A DNA stretch of 64,000 bases, taken from positions 4,631,001 to 4,695,000 of the forward strand of contig NZ_CP160398.1 of the NCBI RefSeq assembly GCF_040729435.1, written 5' to 3'. The stretch is from Pseudomonas sp. HOU2 (GTDB lineage Bacteria > Pseudomonadota > Gammaproteobacteria > Pseudomonadales > Pseudomonadaceae). Positions within the stretch are counted from its first letter, which is position 1. Every line of letters begins with the position of its first letter. The notes beneath the pieces are model-generated. The model saw nothing but the letters and a program-made list of their open reading frames with translations, had not been told where the DNA came from and made no database searches. Position numbers and translations under genes: made by a program. This document shows, one piece after another, positions 28,515 to 36,844 of this stretch.

Positions 28515-29099
28515 ATGAAGATCACCCCGATCCTCACGCAACTGCGTGGGCAATGCCCAAGCCTTGCCAATCACATTGCGGTGGGTGTCGATCTGGCGTT
28601 GCTGCAAGGCACTGCCGATCTGCCGACACCCTCGGCCCATGTGCTGCCGCTGGCCGATGTCGCCAGCAACAGCACCGCACAAAACCTCACCGCCCAACCG
28701 ATCCGCGACCGCTTCGAAATCGTCCTGGCGCTCGACGCCAGCGACAGCACAAAAGCGCTGGATCTGTTGCACGACCTGCGCGCCGAACTGTGGCGCGCGC
28801 TGGTGGGGTTCAAGCCGGGCACCGACTACAGCGCCATCGTCTATGACGGCGGCGAGATGGTCTCGATCAACAGCAGCCGCGCCTTCTATCGGCTGCGCTT
28901 TTTTGCCGAGTTCCAGCTCGGCCGCAATCTGCCCAGTCAGCCTGCGGAGAGTTGGCACGAACGTGAACTGGACGGTTTGTCGTCCTTTACCGGGGTCACC
29001 GTGCGGGTCGATGCGATCGACCCCGCCGACCCCAATCTGAAACACCCGGGCCCTGACGGGCGCGTGGAACTGACTTTCTCTGGAGACGTAACCCCATGA
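28515..29099 (+). CDS. Module 2 tail protein, Mu gp37-like (putative tail terminator)
   Basis: The 194-residue protein is the first gene of the Mu/SfV-like module. It begins MKITPILTQLRGQCPSLANH and has RFEIVLALDASDSTKALDLLH and GFKPGTDYSAIVYDGGEMV, consistent with the gp37 family of Mu-like tails, which precedes the DUF2635 protein and the sheath. The start follows GGAACACCACC. Role in tail termination is inferred from the family and position. Confidence 0.82.
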   Translation: MKITPILTQLRGQCPSLANHIAVGVDLALLQGTADLPTPSAHVLPLADVASNSTAQNLTAQPIRDRFEIVLALDASDSTKALDLLHDLRAELWRALVGFKPGTDYSAIVYDGGEMVSINSSRAFYRLRFFAEFQLGRNLPSQPAESWHERELDGLSSFTGVTVRVDAIDPADPNLKHPGPDGRVELTFSGDVTP

Positions 29100-29275
29100 G
29101 CAATCGCATCACCGTACTGCCGGCCGCTGGCCGTGCCGTACCTGACCCGGAAGCGGGCGATCTGCTGCCCAAAGAAGGCCGTGAAGTGCTGGACAGCGCC
29201 TGGTGGCGCCGACGTCTGGCCGACGGCGATATCACCCTCAAAACCGTAAAAGTCAAAGCACAGGGAGCCAAATAA
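29096..29275 (+). CDS. DUF2635 small tail protein (Mu gp38-like)
   Basis: This 59-residue open reading frame (MSNRITVLPAAGRAVPDPEA, then LPKEGREVLDSAWWRRRLAD and VKAQGAK) has the DUF2635 pattern: a conserved L-P-x-G-x-V-P-D-P start and the W-W-x-R-R-L motif. It overlaps its upstream neighbour (ATGA) and its stop overlaps the sheath start (TAATG), which supports translation. Small proteins of this family precede Mu-type sheath genes; their exact role is unknown. Confidence 0.9.
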   Translation: MSNRITVLPAAGRAVPDPEAGDLLPKEGREVLDSAWWRRRLADGDITLKTVKVKAQGAK

Positions 29276-30771
29276 TGGCGATCGGATTCAGCAACATCCC
29301 CGCGGACATTCGTGTACCGCTGTTCTATGCCGAAATGGACAACTCGGCCGCCAATAGCGCGACTTCGGCCATGCGCCGTCTGATCGTCGCTCAGGTCAAC
29401 GACAACATCGCCCCGAGCGAAGTCGGCAAACTGGTGCTGGTCTCCAGTGTTGCGCTGGCAAAAAGCATCGGTGGTCAGGGCTCGATGCTCGCCTCGATGT
29501 ACGAGACCTTCCGCAAGGCCGACCCGATCGGCGAGATCTGGTGCCTGCCGCTGCACAACGCTGAAGGCGCCATCGCCAAAGGCGTGCTGACCCTGACCGG
29601 CACCGCGACTCAGGCCGGCGTGCTCAACCTGTACGTCGCTGGTGTGCGGGTGCAGGCCACCGTGGTCAACGGTGCCACCGCTGCTCAGGCGGCTACCGCT
29701 CTGGCGCAGAAAATCAACGCCACCGCCGATCTGCCGGTGAGCGCTGCGGCTGCCGAAGGTGTGGTCACCCTGAACGCCAAGTGGACCGGCGACAGCGGTA
29801 ACGACATCAGCCTGCAGTTCAATCGTCTGGGCAAGAGCAATGGCGAAGAAACCCCGGCCGGCCTGACCACCGCAGTCACCGCCATGACCGGCGGCGCCGG
29901 TGTGCCGGACCAGGTCGCAGCCGTGGCTGCACTGGGCGACGAGCCGTTCGAGTTCATCGCGCTGCCGTGGTCGGATCTGTCGACCCTCAACACCTGGCAA
30001 GCGGTGATGGATGACAGCACCGGTCGCTGGTCCTGGGCCAAGCAATTGTTCGGTCACGTTTACAGCGCCAAGCGCGGCACCGTCGGCACACTGGTTGCTG
30101 CTGGCCAGGCACGCAACGACCAGCACATGACCATTCAGGCGCTGGAGCCGGGCGTACCGCAACCGTTCTGGGTACAAGCTGCCGCACTGGCTGCGCGCAC
30201 CGCGGTGTTCATCTCCGCCGATGCCAGCCGTCCGACTCAAAGCGGCAGCCTGCCGGGCGTCGACCCTGCACCGGCCAGCGAGCGTTTCACCCTGACCGAG
30301 CGTCAGTCGCTGCTCAACTACGGCATCGCCACCGCGTACTACGAAGGCGGTTACGTGCGCATCCAGCGTTCGATCACCACCTACCAGAAGAACGCTTACG
30401 GGCAGGCCGACAACTCCTACCTGGACAGCGAAACCATGCACCAGTCGGCGTTCATCGTGCGTCGTCTGCAAAGCGTGATCACCAGCAAATACGGTCGCCA
30501 CAAACTGGGTTCCGACGGCACCCGTTTCGGCGCCGGCCAGCCGATCGTGACGCCAGCGACCATTCGCGGCGAGCTGATCGCGCAGTACGCCAAGCTGGAA
30601 CTGGAAGGCCACGTGGAGAACGCCGAGCTGTTCGCCGAGCACCTGATCGTCGAGCGTGACGTGCAGGACCCGAGCCGCGTGAACGTGCTGTTCCCGCCGG
30701 ATTACATCAACGGTCTGCGCGTGTTCGCACTGCTCAACCAATTCCGTCTGCAATACGACGACGCGGCCTGA
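29275..30771 (+). CDS. Contractile tail sheath, module 2 (Mu gpL-like)
   Basis: The 498-residue sheath is longer than, and clearly different from, that of module 1. It begins MAIGFSNIPADIRVPLFYAE, the usual Mu gpL start. It continues with GGQGSMLASMYETFRKADP, an inserted domain at about residues 95-200 (GTATQAGVLNLYVAGVRVQA), and a C-terminal core with QSAFIVRRLQSVITSKYGRH and NVLFPPDYINGLRVFALLNQ. A terminator-like hairpin follows. Confidence 0.95.
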   Translation: MAIGFSNIPADIRVPLFYAEMDNSAANSATSAMRRLIVAQVNDNIAPSEVGKLVLVSSVALAKSIGGQGSMLASMYETFRKADPIGEIWCLPLHNAEGAIAKGVLTLTGTATQAGVLNLYVAGVRVQATVVNGATAAQAATALAQKINATADLPVSAAAAEGVVTLNAKWTGDSGNDISLQFNRLGKSNGEETPAGLTTAVTAMTGGAGVPDQVAAVAALGDEPFEFIALPWSDLSTLNTWQAVMDDSTGRWSWAKQLFGHVYSAKRGTVGTLVAAGQARNDQHMTIQALEPGVPQPFWVQAAALAARTAVFISADASRPTQSGSLPGVDPAPASERFTLTERQSLLNYGIATAYYEGGYVRIQRSITTYQKNAYGQADNSYLDSETMHQSAFIVRRLQSVITSKYGRHKLGSDGTRFGAGQPIVTPATIRGELIAQYAKLELEGHVENAELFAEHLIVERDVQDPSRVNVLFPPDYINGLRVFALLNQFRLQYDDAA

Positions 30772-30796
30772 TAAGCGCGTTTGGCCGTAAGCATTC

Positions 30797-30820
30797 AGCC
30801 CACCTCGGTGGGCTTTTTTA
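30797..30820 (+). terminator. Hairpin between module 2 sheath and tube genes
   Basis: AGCCCACC-tc-GGTGGGCT with six T residues, 25 bases after the sheath stop and 18 bases before the tube ATG. It probably attenuates transcription inside the operon. Confidence 0.75.
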
Positions 30821-30838
30821 TTTGAAGGGAGTAACACC

Positions 30839-31186
30839 ATGGGTCAAGTGATTGCAGGCACCTGCTACGTCAAAGTCGACGGTGCACAACTGACTATCAA
30901 CGGCGGCTGCGAAGCCCCGCTGATGGCCGTCAAACGCGAAACCGTCGTACCGGGTTTCTACAAGGAAACCGATGTCGCGCCGTCGTTCAAAGTGACCGCG
31001 CTGCACACCGCCGACTTCCCGCTGAAGAAGCTGATCGAAGGCACCGACATCACCGTCACCTGCGAATTCAGCAACGGCAAGGTCTACGTGCTGGCCGGTG
31101 CCTACCTGGTCGAAGAGCCGGTTTCCAAGGGCGATGACGCCACCATCGAACTGAAATTCGAAGGCATCAAGGGGACCTGGCAATGA
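30839..31186 (+). CDS. Tail tube protein, module 2 (Mu gpM-like)
   Basis: The 115-residue tube protein starts MGQVIAGTCYVKVDGAQLTI and continues TVVPGFYKETDVAPSFKVTA and ITVTCEFSNGKVYVLAGAYL, the pattern of Mu gp40-type tubes. It is shorter than the module 1 tube (168 residues), consistent with a different ancestry. It follows GAAGGGAGTAACACC and overlaps the next gene by 4 bases. Confidence 0.94.
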   Translation: MGQVIAGTCYVKVDGAQLTINGGCEAPLMAVKRETVVPGFYKETDVAPSFKVTALHTADFPLKKLIEGTDITVTCEFSNGKVYVLAGAYLVEEPVSKGDDATIELKFEGIKGTWQ

Positions 31187-31479
31187 GCGGCGCCGTGAAG
31201 CTTCAGGTTGCGATCGAAGCTCACGGCGAGCCCCTGACCGAACTCGTCCTGCGCCGTCCGACGGTGCAGGAAGTGCGAGCGATCAAGGCGCTGCCGTACA
31301 AGATCGACAAGAGCGAAGAAGTCAGCCTCGACATGGACGTGGCGGCCAAATACATCGCCGTGTGCGCCGGTATTCCACCGTCGTCGGTCAACCAGCTCGA
31401 TCTGGCTGACCTCAACGCGCTGAGCTGGGCCGTTGCGAGTTTTTTCATGAGTGCGGCGTCGGAGCCATCACCGACCTGA
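31183..31479 (+). CDS. Tail assembly chaperone gp41-like, zero-frame product
   Basis: The 98-residue protein (LTELVLRRPTVQEVRAIKAL, then MDVAAKYIAVCAGIPPSSVN) belongs to the Mu gp41/P2 gpE-like chaperone group, located between tube and tape measure. Codons for FF near its end form the slippery heptamer T TTT TTC at 31440-31446, ten codons before the stop, with a long -1 frame extension beyond. Confidence 0.9.
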   Translation: MSGAVKLQVAIEAHGEPLTELVLRRPTVQEVRAIKALPYKIDKSEEVSLDMDVAAKYIAVCAGIPPSSVNQLDLADLNALSWAVASFFMSAASEPSPT

Positions 31480-31610
31480 TCGCAGTCGCCTATGACCTGG
31501 CCTGGTTCTGGAAGGTTGACCCCGAACAGATGATGGCCAGGCCACTGGATGTGCTCCGCGAATCGCTGGAGCACGCGCAACGGATCAATGCGATGCAGCA
31601 GGTGCAGTGA
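31440..31610 (+). CDS. -1 frameshift extension (gp42-like part of the tail chaperone)
   Basis: In the -1 frame from T TTT TTC the sequence stays open for 56 residues (GAITDLIAVAYDLAWFWKVD, then MARPLDVLRESLEHAQRI), ending at TGA 31608-31610, which overlaps the tape-measure ATG. The WFWKVDPEQMM segment resembles the second protein of Mu-like tail chaperone pairs. The fused product would be about 142 residues. Slippage is inferred; site and open frame are seen directly. Confidence 0.85.
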   Translation, partial: FFHECGVGAITDLIAVAYDLAWFWKVDPEQMMARPLDVLRESLEHAQRINAMQQVQ

Positions 31611-33508
31611 TGGCAGACGAAGAAAAGAAAGTGCAAACACCGGTGCTGATCACGGGCATCGATGAACTGTCGCCCAAACTCGGCGCCCTGCGAGTAAAGG
31701 TCGAGAGCTTCAAGAAAAATCTCGAACAGACCGGCCTCGGCAAACTGGACATCAGCGGTCTGTTCAAGGGCGGCAGCGTGATCACGCCGTTCGTGGACGG
31801 GATCAAATCGGCGGCGGCGTTTCAGGGCAAATTGACGGAAGTCAGCGAGACGGCGAAAACCGTGGATCTGCCCGCCGCGCCGAAAGCCGCTGCGCAGAAC
31901 ATGAACGTGTTCAGTGCGTCGATGGAAAAGGTTTCCGCCGCTGTCGACGCGGCGCTGGTGCCGGCAGTCGGTGCGTTGGTCGTCGGGCTTGAGCCAATGC
32001 TGACTCAGTTCGGCAGCCTGCTTGCCGACAACCCGAAACTGGTGGAAGGCCTGGCTGCGGGGGCCATTGCCTTCTCGGCGATGCAAACCGCGGTCACCGG
32101 CGCCACGCAAGTGTTCGATGTCATGAGCATGGTGCTCAAGACCAATCCGATCATGCTGATCGCCATGGGCATCGCGGTGGCGGCCGGTTTGATCTATGCC
32201 AACTGGACGCCGATCAGCGCGTTCTTCAAAGGCATGTGGGAGGGCGTGAAAAACATTGGTGCGAGTGCGATGGCGACGTTGCGCTCGGTCCTTGACTGGC
32301 GACCACTCGATGCACTGGCGGCGCTGTGGTCACCGGTTGCGGGATTTTTCTCGGGCATCTGGGAAGAGGTCAAAGCCGTCACTGCGCCGGTCATCGACTT
32401 CTTCAAATCGGTGTTCTCGTGGACGCCCGCCGGCATGATCCTGGAAAACTGGGCACCGCTGACGGGGCTGTTTTCGGCGATCTGGGAACTGCTCAAGGCC
32501 TTGAGTGTGCCGGTGATGACGTTCCTCAGAAACCTGTTCGATTTCTCGCCGATGCAGATGATCAACAGTGCGTGGGGCGGCGTTGTCAGGTTCTTCGAGC
32601 CGATGTTCGATGGCCTGCGAAAAGCTGCGCAGCCGGCTAAAGAGTTTCTGGTGTCGTTGTTCGATTTCTCACCCATGCAGATGATCACCAGCGCCTGGGG
32701 CGGTGTTGTTGCGTACTTCCAGCCGCTGTGGACGACGCTGCAATCGGCTGTGCAAAGCACCCGGGATACATTGCGGGCATTGTTCGATTATTTCCCGATG
32801 GAAATGATCACCAGCGCCTGGGGTGGTGTCGTCGGGTACTTCGAACCGATCTGGACGGCACTGCAAACATCAGTGCAGCGGGTCAAAGGCTTTTTCACCA
32901 GCCTGTTCGAGTGGTCGCCGCTGGAGCAGATTGCGCAGTACTGGCAGCCGGTCGGGGAAGTCTTTTCGGCGCTGTGGGATGTTGTGCTGGCGGCGTCTGC
33001 ACCGGTCGTGGACTTTCTGCACACCCTGTTCGAATGGAAACCTCTGGACCAGATCATCGAGAGCTGGGGGCCGATTGTCGGGTGGTTCGGCGAGTTGTGG
33101 CAAAAGTTGCAAACCGTCATTGCGCCGATCAAGGAGCTGTTCGACGGAGGTTTCGCCGGGTTGATCGCCAAGGTCACCGGCAAGGTCGAAACGCTGACCC
33201 AGGCGCAGCGCCAGACCAATGCCGAAGGCAAGGGTGAGCTGGCGCCGGCGTTCTTTGGCGCGAGTCCCGCGCCTGCTGGAAACGGGGCGTTGCAGGGCGG
33301 ATCGCTGCCACAAACCTCCAGCGCCCTGATCCAGCAAAGCGCCGCCAACAACCGCACGCAACTCGAAGGCGGCCTGACCGTGCGCTTCGAAAATGCACCG
33401 CCGGGGCTGCGCACCGATCAACCACAAACCAATCAACCGGGCCTGGCGCTGTCTTCGCGCATCGGCTATCGCTCGCTGTCGGCAGGAGGTTCCAATGAAC
33501 TGGCGTGA
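31610..33508 (+). CDS. Tape-measure protein, module 2, with seven 41-residue repeats
   Basis: The 632-residue protein has an acidic N-terminus, helical segments and a hydrophobic region (LKTNPIMLIAMGIAVAAGLI, near residues 180-200). Residues 229 to about 511 consist of seven tandem units of 41 residues (the last 37), each following a pattern like DFSPMQMIxSAWGGVVxYF-P-W-LQ...LF. The tail end (residues 515-632) is linker-like. The start at 31610 overlaps the chaperone stop as TGATG. The shorter length compared with module 1 (824) predicts a shorter tail. Confidence 0.92.
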   Translation: MADEEKKVQTPVLITGIDELSPKLGALRVKVESFKKNLEQTGLGKLDISGLFKGGSVITPFVDGIKSAAAFQGKLTEVSETAKTVDLPAAPKAAAQNMNVFSASMEKVSAAVDAALVPAVGALVVGLEPMLTQFGSLLADNPKLVEGLAAGAIAFSAMQTAVTGATQVFDVMSMVLKTNPIMLIAMGIAVAAGLIYANWTPISAFFKGMWEGVKNIGASAMATLRSVLDWRPLDALAALWSPVAGFFSGIWEEVKAVTAPVIDFFKSVFSWTPAGMILENWAPLTGLFSAIWELLKALSVPVMTFLRNLFDFSPMQMINSAWGGVVRFFEPMFDGLRKAAQPAKEFLVSLFDFSPMQMITSAWGGVVAYFQPLWTTLQSAVQSTRDTLRALFDYFPMEMITSAWGGVVGYFEPIWTALQTSVQRVKGFFTSLFEWSPLEQIAQYWQPVGEVFSALWDVVLAASAPVVDFLHTLFEWKPLDQIIESWGPIVGWFGELWQKLQTVIAPIKELFDGGFAGLIAKVTGKVETLTQAQRQTNAEGKGELAPAFFGASPAPAGNGALQGGSLPQTSSALIQQSAANNRTQLEGGLTVRFENAPPGLRTDQPQTNQPGLALSSRIGYRSLSAGGSNELA

Positions 33509-34730
33509 CCGCTTGTTGCCGGCATCGTTTCGCGGTGTCGGGTTCTGGATCGATCAGGCGAAAACCCCGGTCGGTCGCAAAGGTCAGTTGCACGAATACC
33601 CGCAACGTGACCTGCCGTATTTCGAGGATCTCGGCCAGCAGGCCAAGACCCACGACATCACGGCGTTCATCATCGGCGCCGATTGCCTGGAGCAGCGCGA
33701 CAAGCTGCTCAAGGCCCTGGAGGCGGGCAGTGGTGAACTGGTGCATCCATGGCTCGGACGCTTGCAGGTCAAGGTCGGCGAATGCGACATGACCCACACC
33801 CGCCAGGACGGCGGGCTGGTGACGTTCAGTCTGAAGTTTTACCCGGACCGGCCGTTGCCGTTTCCGACCGCCACGGTCAGTACGCAAAAAGTTCTGTTGG
33901 CCAAGGCTGACACTCTGTTGGGTTCTGCGGTGGCGCGCTTCGAGCAGGCGATGACGTTGATCAAGGCTGCGCGGATCGGCATTGCCAATCTGCGCAACAG
34001 CCTGACCGGGGTCTATGAGGTGATCAAGGAGCAGCTCAAACCGCTGATCGAGCAGTACAAGCAGATCACTGAACTGGTCAAGGCCGTCAAGGAATTGCCC
34101 AAGGAAGTGGCTGCGGAGTTCAAGGGCTTGCTCGGCGATATCAAGGAACTCAAGGCATTCGCGAAGGAGGGCTACCGTGGCGTGATTGCCGACGTGTCCC
34201 AACAACTCGAAGCCATTCGCAAGGCCGATGCGCCGAAGATCACCACCGGCAAGGACACCAACGCGGCGGCGCAAGCCATGGCTGATCTGGTGCAGGACAC
34301 CATGCTGGTGAAAGTGGCGCAGTGGGTCGCGTCGATGCCGGTGGCGACTCCGACGGTGAAGCTGTCGTCGACACCTTCGGTGGCGCATCAGGCGGATCAA
34401 CCGGTGACTCGTCAGGAGGTGCCGGTGACCGACGAAATGAAAGCGCTGCAGCAGGCGGTCGGGGTGGCAATCGACCCGATGCTGGACAAGGCCGATCCCA
34501 AACATCACCAGGCAATCAACGATGTGAAGGAAGCGCTGATTGCGCATCTCAAGGCAGTGGCGTCATCCGGTGTGCGCCAGGTCACCAAATCGTTTCAGGA
34601 AAGCCTGCCGGCGCTGGTGGTGGCCTACAAGCAATTTGCCGACGCCACACGGGTGACTCAAGTGACGCAGAGCAACGCGATGAACCATCCGGGCTTTTCT
34701 CCCAACGATGTAAAAGTGTCCAGGGAGTGA
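33495..34730 (+). CDS. DNA circularisation/tail protein N (Mu gp43-like)
   Basis: The 411-residue protein starts MNWRDRLLPASFRGVGFWID and has LHEYPQRDLPYFEDLGQQAK and GSGELVHPWLGRLQVKVGEC, the hallmark of the DNA circularisation protein N-terminal domain, now regarded as part of the distal tail of Mu/SfV-like phages. The rest is mostly helical (residues 140-400). The start follows GGAGGTTCCA and overlaps the tape measure by 14 bases. Confidence 0.93.
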   Translation: MNWRDRLLPASFRGVGFWIDQAKTPVGRKGQLHEYPQRDLPYFEDLGQQAKTHDITAFIIGADCLEQRDKLLKALEAGSGELVHPWLGRLQVKVGECDMTHTRQDGGLVTFSLKFYPDRPLPFPTATVSTQKVLLAKADTLLGSAVARFEQAMTLIKAARIGIANLRNSLTGVYEVIKEQLKPLIEQYKQITELVKAVKELPKEVAAEFKGLLGDIKELKAFAKEGYRGVIADVSQQLEAIRKADAPKITTGKDTNAAAQAMADLVQDTMLVKVAQWVASMPVATPTVKLSSTPSVAHQADQPVTRQEVPVTDEMKALQQAVGVAIDPMLDKADPKHHQAINDVKEALIAHLKAVASSGVRQVTKSFQESLPALVVAYKQFADATRVTQVTQSNAMNHPGFSPNDVKVSRE

Positions 34731-34733
34731 GCC

Positions 34734-35777
34734 ATGAGCGAGATGGATAACCATGTCACGCTGACCGTCAACAACATGGAATACGGCGGCTGGAAAAGCG
34801 TGGAAATCACCGCCGATCTGGAGCGCCAGTTCCGCACCTTCAAACTCGACATCACCTGGCAGTGGCCGGGGCAGACGGTGGATCAACGGATCAAGCCGGG
34901 TGACCCGTGCGAAGTGAAAATCGGCCAGGATCTGGTGCTCACCGGCTACGTGTTCAAGGCGCCGATCAGTTACGACGGACGCCGGATCAGCCTGAGCATC
35001 GAGGGTAGCTCCAAGACTCAGGATCTGGTCGATTGCGCAGCCACCAACCGGCCGAACCAATGGCAGGAGCAACCGCTGCTGAGCATCGTCCAGGCTCTGG
35101 CGGCGGAATACTCGCTGTACGTGGTCAACGAAATTCCGGAGACCGCGCGGCTCGCCAAACACACCATCGTGCCGGGCGAAACGGTGTTCCAGTCGATCGA
35201 TCGTCTGCTCTCGCTGTTCCGGGTGTTTTCCACTGATGACGAGCAAGGCCGTCTGGTTCTGGCCAAGCCCGGTAGTGGTGGTCGGGCCAGTGACGCGCTG
35301 GAGTTGGGCAAGAACATTCTGTCGGCGAACGCGCCGATGGATCAAAGCCAGGTGTTTTCTGAATACCGAGTGATCGGTCAGCAGAAAGGCTCGGACAAGA
35401 AGAGCGGGGCGGCCGTCAGCGAGGTTCAATCCAGCGCGGCTGATCTGAGCTTCAAGCGCCGCCGCACCACGATCATCAACGAGGGCACCGCACTGACGTT
35501 CGAGTTGGCCCAGCAACGCGCCCAATGGGAAAGCGCCACCCGCATGGGCCGGGCGCAGACCACGACCTATCAGGTGCAGGGCTGGCGTCAGTCCAATGGC
35601 GATCTGTGGCGCCACAACACGCTGGTGAAGGTCACGGATCCGGTGCTCGGCTTTGACGGCGACATGCTGATCTCCAAAGTGACGTATTCGCTCTCGGCGC
35701 AGGGCTCGGTGACCACGCTGCAAGTGGCGCCACCGCATACCTTCGATCCTGATCCCACACCCCCGAAAAAAACCTGA
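34734..35777 (+). CDS. Tail hub protein, Mu gp44 (gpP)-like
   Basis: The 347-residue protein begins NHVTLTVNNMEYGGWKSVEI and contains TFKLDITWQWPGQTVDQRIK, ISLSIEGSSKTQDLVDCAAT and AKHTIVPGETVFQSIDRLLS, which are typical of the Mu gpP/gp44 hub family. It corresponds to gpD of module 1 in function. It is followed by a REPIN before the spike gene. Confidence 0.93.
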   Translation: MSEMDNHVTLTVNNMEYGGWKSVEITADLERQFRTFKLDITWQWPGQTVDQRIKPGDPCEVKIGQDLVLTGYVFKAPISYDGRRISLSIEGSSKTQDLVDCAATNRPNQWQEQPLLSIVQALAAEYSLYVVNEIPETARLAKHTIVPGETVFQSIDRLLSLFRVFSTDDEQGRLVLAKPGSGGRASDALELGKNILSANAPMDQSQVFSEYRVIGQQKGSDKKSGAAVSEVQSSAADLSFKRRRTTIINEGTALTFELAQQRAQWESATRMGRAQTTTYQVQGWRQSNGDLWRHNTLVKVTDPVLGFDGDMLISKVTYSLSAQGSVTTLQVAPPHTFDPDPTPPKKT

Positions 35778-35811
35778 GCCTGACACCCAACCCGACTGGC
35801 ACCACCTGTTC

Positions 35812-35903
35812 CTGTGGGAGCGGGCTTGCCCGCGATAGCGGTGGTTACCGCAAACACTTCTTTGCCTGACACGCCGCCATCGCGGGCAAGCCCGCTCCCA
35901 CAG
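35812..35903. repeat. REPIN between hub and spike genes of module 2
   Basis: CTGTGGGAGCGGGCTTGCCC and its inverse ending at CCCGCTCCCACAG flank a 50-base spacer. It separates gp44 from gp45. Confidence 0.88.
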
Positions 35904-35936
35904 GTTTTGTGTTGGCAAAGTATCGAGGATCAATTC

Positions 35937-36446
35937 ATGAGCCTACTGACACGCCTGCTGGCGCGCGGCACTGTCGTGCTCGCCAACTCGGCATCCAAGC
36001 TGCAATCGCTGCAAATGCGCCTCACCGCTGGCGAAGTGAACGACGACCTGGAGCACTTCGAACCCTACGGTTTCACCAGCAACCCGCTGGCCGGCGCCGA
36101 AGGCATCGTCACTTTTCTCGGCGGTGACCGTTCCCACGCCATCGCTCTGGTGGTCGCCGACCGCCGCTATCGCTTGCAGTCGCTGGCCTCTGGCGAGGTG
36201 GCGATCTACACCGACGAGGGCGACAAGATTCACTTCAAGCGCGGGCGGATCATCGACATCGAAACCGCCACGTTGAACATCCGCGCCAGCAGCGCGGTGA
36301 ACTTCGACACGCCGGTGATCAACCAGACCGGCAAGATCGTATCCACCGGCGACCAACTCGCCGGCGGCATCAGCCAGATCAAACACGTGCACGTCGGCGT
36401 GCAGGCCGGTAGCGGCCAGACCGGTGCGCCGGCAGGAGGCAAATAA
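35937..36446 (+). CDS. Baseplate spike protein, Mu gp45-like
   Basis: The 169-residue protein matches the phage baseplate assembly protein V/gp45 family: LTAGEVNDDLEHFEPYGFTS near residue 30, GIVTFLGGDRSHAIALVVAD, and the EGDKIHFKRGRIIDIETATL region leading into a beta-helical tip (INQTGKIVSTGDQLAGGISQ, then IKHVHVGVQAG). The HxHVGVQ motif near the C-terminus suggests a metal-binding spike tip. It has TAATG coupling to the next gene. Confidence 0.93.
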   Translation: MSLLTRLLARGTVVLANSASKLQSLQMRLTAGEVNDDLEHFEPYGFTSNPLAGAEGIVTFLGGDRSHAIALVVADRRYRLQSLASGEVAIYTDEGDKIHFKRGRIIDIETATLNIRASSAVNFDTPVINQTGKIVSTGDQLAGGISQIKHVHVGVQAGSGQTGAPAGGK

Positions 36447-36844
36447 TGCTTGTCAGCCAGAATCTCCATGCCGCACTGACCCGCGCCGTGCTCATCAGCC
36501 TGTTCACTTGGCGCCGCGCCGCCGATGACGACGCCCTCGATGACGAGGAGCGCTTCGGCTGGTGGGGCGACAGCTTTCCCACCGTCGCCGACGACCGCAT
36601 CGGTTCGCGGCTGTGGCTATTGCGTCGGGTCAAGCTGACCCGGCAGACCCAGATGGACGCCGAGTTCTATGCCCGCGAAGCCTTGCAATGGCTGATCGAC
36701 GACGGCCACTGCAGCGCCATCGACATCATCAGCGAACGCCTCGACGCCCAGCGCCTGAACCTGCGCACGGTCCTGACCCTGGCCGACGGCGAACGTCTGG
36801 ACATCAACCCCGATAACAGTTGGCAGGTGATCTATGCCGTTTGA
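36446..36844 (+). CDS. Baseplate protein gp46 (gpW/gp25 functional analogue)
   Basis: The 132-residue protein shows the Mu gp46 pattern: ALTRAVLISLFTWRRAADDD, DDEERFGWWGDSF, GSRLWLLRRVKLTRQT and AREALQWLIDDG. It acts as a baseplate wedge component that connects sheath and gp47. It overlaps gp45 by one base and gp47 by 11 bases. Confidence 0.94.
   Translation: MLVSQNLHAALTRAVLISLFTWRRAADDDALDDEERFGWWGDSFPTVADDRIGSRLWLLRRVKLTRQTQMDAEFYAREALQWLIDDGHCSAIDIISERLDAQRLNLRTVLTLADGERLDINPDNSWQVIYAV

Noticed and set aside
28996..30840. 614-codon minus-strand frame opposite the module 2 sheath
   Set aside because: Shadow of the sheath gene; no start context or motifs.
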